A stretch of 64,000 nucleotides of DNA, taken from assembly GCF_000004075.3 (NCBI RefSeq), contig NC_026660.2, forward strand, positions 29,019,498 through 29,083,497, given 5' to 3'. Made by a program: the position numbers and the translations under genes. Source of the DNA: Cucumis sativus. Taxonomy: Eukaryota; Streptophyta; Magnoliopsida; Cucurbitales; Cucurbitaceae. Of the stretch, positions 61,601 through 64,000 are shown in pieces; the stretch's first letter is position 1, and each line of letters opens with the position of its first letter. The notes beneath the pieces are model-generated. The model saw nothing but the letters and a program-made list of their open reading frames with translations, was not told the origin of the DNA and made no database searches.

Positions 61601-64000
61601 TATGGTGATCTGGATACCAGCAACTGGTTATATCCTTATACTTTACTTATGTCGACAGTCATATGACTAATGGAAGTGAAATGTTGCAGCCAAATACTAT
61701 TGGGCAAAATGTTGGAGCTACCCTTGTCTTTGGGCAAAATGTTGACTCACAACTTTAATGCTAGGAGTTACCCTTATGATTTCGTGCATAGTAACTAATT
61801 GGAAATCTGTTAGGAATCAAGTTAGTGTAGGATGCCTTTGTTCAATATTGGTTAGAATGAGATTAGCAATGTGGTACTTAAGTGGCTTGACTCTCCCACC
61901 CCAATAAATAGCTTTTAGTGTGCAGTTTCTTAAGGTTCTTAAGTACCTAACAAAATCCTTTTTGTTATCTTTTGGTTTTGTGGGTTAACTCATTCTCATT
62001 CTTTTGTATTGACTTCTTTCTTCAATATATAGTTACATATCCAAAGGAAAAAAAAAGCAGCTAGAAGCTATATTAACATTCTAATTCAAGTGCTTTAAAC
62101 TCAAGTTTTAAGCTCTTCACTGCTTTTGGATCCAAAAAATGTTTTAATTTATGTCATGAATTAGAATGATCGTGACAGTGATTTTGGAGGTTGTCCTTTC
62201 TCTTTGATCCAATGTTTGCCTGAGATTTGCCATGATTTGGTTACTGTCATTAGGGGTGATTGTTGTTTTGGTTTTGTCGGTTTTGGAGTCAACCAAGAAC
62301 CAAACCAATCGATTTTCATTGATTTAAACCGATCACTGGTAAATAACAAAACCAACGAATTGGATTTATTTGGTTTGGTTTATTTTGGGTGTTTGGTGTT
62401 CCTTTTTTCTTGCGAACTTTTATTTCATTTTGACCTTTGTTTTGAATGTCAGCCTTAGGTTTTGGAGTTAAAGTAATTGGTGTTGGTTATATGATGTCTA
62501 TTTTATGCTGCATGTATTTTAGGGTGATGGTAACATCAATATTCTGGCTTATGTTATTACAGGAGGCACCTGTACTTGGGAAGCCATCAATTATACCACC
62601 TGATAATACAGGGTAAATAACCTCTCTTTTCTGGTGGGTTGATCACTTTCGTGTAGCTTTTCTGCACCGTCATGATGTTCATTTTTTCTGTTGTGTGCTT
62701 TGCCTACTTATGGGCAGGACTGCTGATTTTTCATTTTGCTACTGAAACTTCTGTCTGTTATCTGAAATTAGTAAATCTTGTATGTGTGTTGCTATTTTTT
62801 CCCTCTTTTTTATTTTTCCTTCATATTTGAAAATAGCACGTGTCTTGTAGCTTTTTGTTTTGTCTTCCCGTGGTTATGACATCTTACCATACATGGCATT
62901 GGCTAGTCTGTAAGTAAGATATATATTATCCTTGCACATTCCAAATACTTTGGTTCATTTTCAGCGAAAGGATTCAATGGACGCAATGTGAAGACTGTTT
63001 GAAGTGGCGAAAATTGCCAGCTAGTGCTCTTCTTCCCTCAAAATGGACTTGTTCTGACAACTCATGGGAACCTGAGAGGTAGCAAGGATGCATTATTCTC
63101 TATTGACTTCTCTAGTGTTGTATATTTATTTTTATCACAATGAGATCTAAGACAGTAAGCACAAACTAGTATTATTCTCAGTGCAGCCGTATAGTGTATA
63201 GAGAGGTGCTTTCGCCTATTTTCTACAATATGTTTATTTGTTGTTTGGGCATGTCATTTTATCATGGTGCTGTTACCAGAGGTTAATTATTTATTCCTCT
63301 TTGCGGTCAATGAAATTGGATTTGATATGTTGAGGTAACACTGTCTGACATGCTTCATTAGAATTCATGGTCCGTTCAAGGCTCTATTTTGGAGGAAAGG
63401 ATTAAAATGTACTGTGGGAGTTTTTGGGAGGAATTATCTTGGTGCTTCTGATGTAGTCAGTGTGGCCTATGTGAATATTACTAATATAATTCTCTTTGCC
63501 ACTAGATCTTTTTGCTCAGCGCCTCAAGAGTTGTCAACCGAGCAGCTAGAAGAACTACTTTCCCCGGGTAATTCAGGTGTGAATTGTTCAAAACGAAAAC
63601 TATCACATCTTTGACCGTATCTTCATGCATGATGAATCTCGACTGATTCAATAATATTTTGTTTCTTATCCAATGTTCCTATCCTAATCTGTTGTTTGCT
63701 ATTTATATAGTTGCTCCTGTCAAGAAAATGAAGGCTGCCAAACTAGAACCAGATAATGTTGAAGCTCTGGAAGGACTTGACACTCTTGCAAATTTAGCCA
63801 TCTTAGGAGAGGGTGAGGCAAGCCAGACACCTGGCCAAGCAACCACAAAGCACCCTCGCCATAGACCTGGATGCTCATGCATAGTATGCATTCAACCACC
63901 AAGCGGGAAGGGACCAAAACATAAGCAGACATGCACTTGTAATGTGTGCCTGACAGTAAAGCGTCGGTTTCGAACATTAATGCTTCGACGAGAAAAAAAG
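55691..64000 (+). CDS. VAL: VAL-type B3 and CW domain transcriptional repressor (3' end outside window)
   Basis: Plant repressor of the VP1/ABI3-LIKE (HSI2/HSL) group. It binds RY (CATGCA) elements and recruits histone deacetylase and Polycomb complexes to silence seed-maturation genes and FLC. Visible exons: 55691-55845, 56679-56760, 56883-56981, 57667-58003, 58159-58504, 58711-58807, 59351-59525, 60416-60489, 61035-61082, 61181-61444, 62563-62612, 62965-63078, 63506-63576 and 63711-64000, giving 734 residues so far. Domains: an N-terminal PHD-like zinc finger (about 28-108, with LCDRC, CCESCGK, HCGC and CMTCARK); PVPWRQAPS; the B3 domain (about 344-446, with [33 protein letters not shown] and [11 protein letters not shown]); a CW zinc finger (about 577-625, W..C..C..WRKLP); and a cysteine-rich block ([15 protein letters not shown]). 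The ends of exons 5, 9 and 13 were chosen by frame and family sequence. The C-terminal repression motif, if present, lies beyond the window. VAL1 versus VAL2 is undecided. Confidence 0.93.
59909..59945. repeat. TTTTG repeat in a VAL intron
   Basis: About four consecutive TTTTG units in a T-rich stretch of the intron between exons 7 and 8. Simple-sequence DNA with no apparent function. Confidence 0.7.

Overview
This is a nuclear window from a flowering plant, most likely a eudicot. Genes have many short exons, introns are AT-rich with GT..AG borders, intergenic DNA is long and AT-rich, and every recognisable product belongs to a plant family. The proteins would fit a cucurbit, but that is an impression from memory and was not tested. 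There is no operon structure, CRISPR array, rRNA gene or convincing tRNA gene.

Layout, left to right: an F-box gene of the SKIP27/FBS (F-box stress induced) family (minus, 1997-2759) with an unusually ACGT-rich upstream region; about 5.7 kb without a gene; a 12-exon SCAMP vesicle membrane gene (plus, 8956-13605); a secreted glycine-rich, eight-cysteine protein (minus, 14965-15366); three same-strand single-exon microprotein genes of one family that I do not recognise (18867-19025, 22230-22385, 24547-24732); a mitochondrial internal alternative NAD(P)H dehydrogenase of the NDA type (minus, 24988-27632); a PIG3-type quinone oxidoreductase (plus, 30969-33412); the spliceosomal factor SYF1 (minus, 34667-40694), whose introns hold a hAT-like non-autonomous transposon and an L1-like retroposed fragment; the ESCRT-I subunit VPS28 with an uninterrupted coding region (plus, 43815-44444); a sphingosine/long-chain-base kinase (plus, 48168-52502); and a VAL-type B3/CW-domain transcriptional repressor that runs off the right edge (plus, 55691 to the end). 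A decayed, inverted copy of one VAL exon lies about 4 kb upstream of that exon.

The genes are ordinary single-copy plant neighbours without an obvious shared pathway. Two loose themes are visible: membrane traffic (SCAMP, VPS28, sphingolipid kinase) and redox (NDA, quinone oxidoreductase). The most novel-looking element is the microprotein cluster. In its shared core PKRGQVKxGI..VG.A....SIFS the paralogs differ mostly at synonymous positions, which implies selection on the peptide. Exon borders were set by hand from splice signals, reading frame and remembered family sequence; every complete multi-exon model sums to an intact reading frame.
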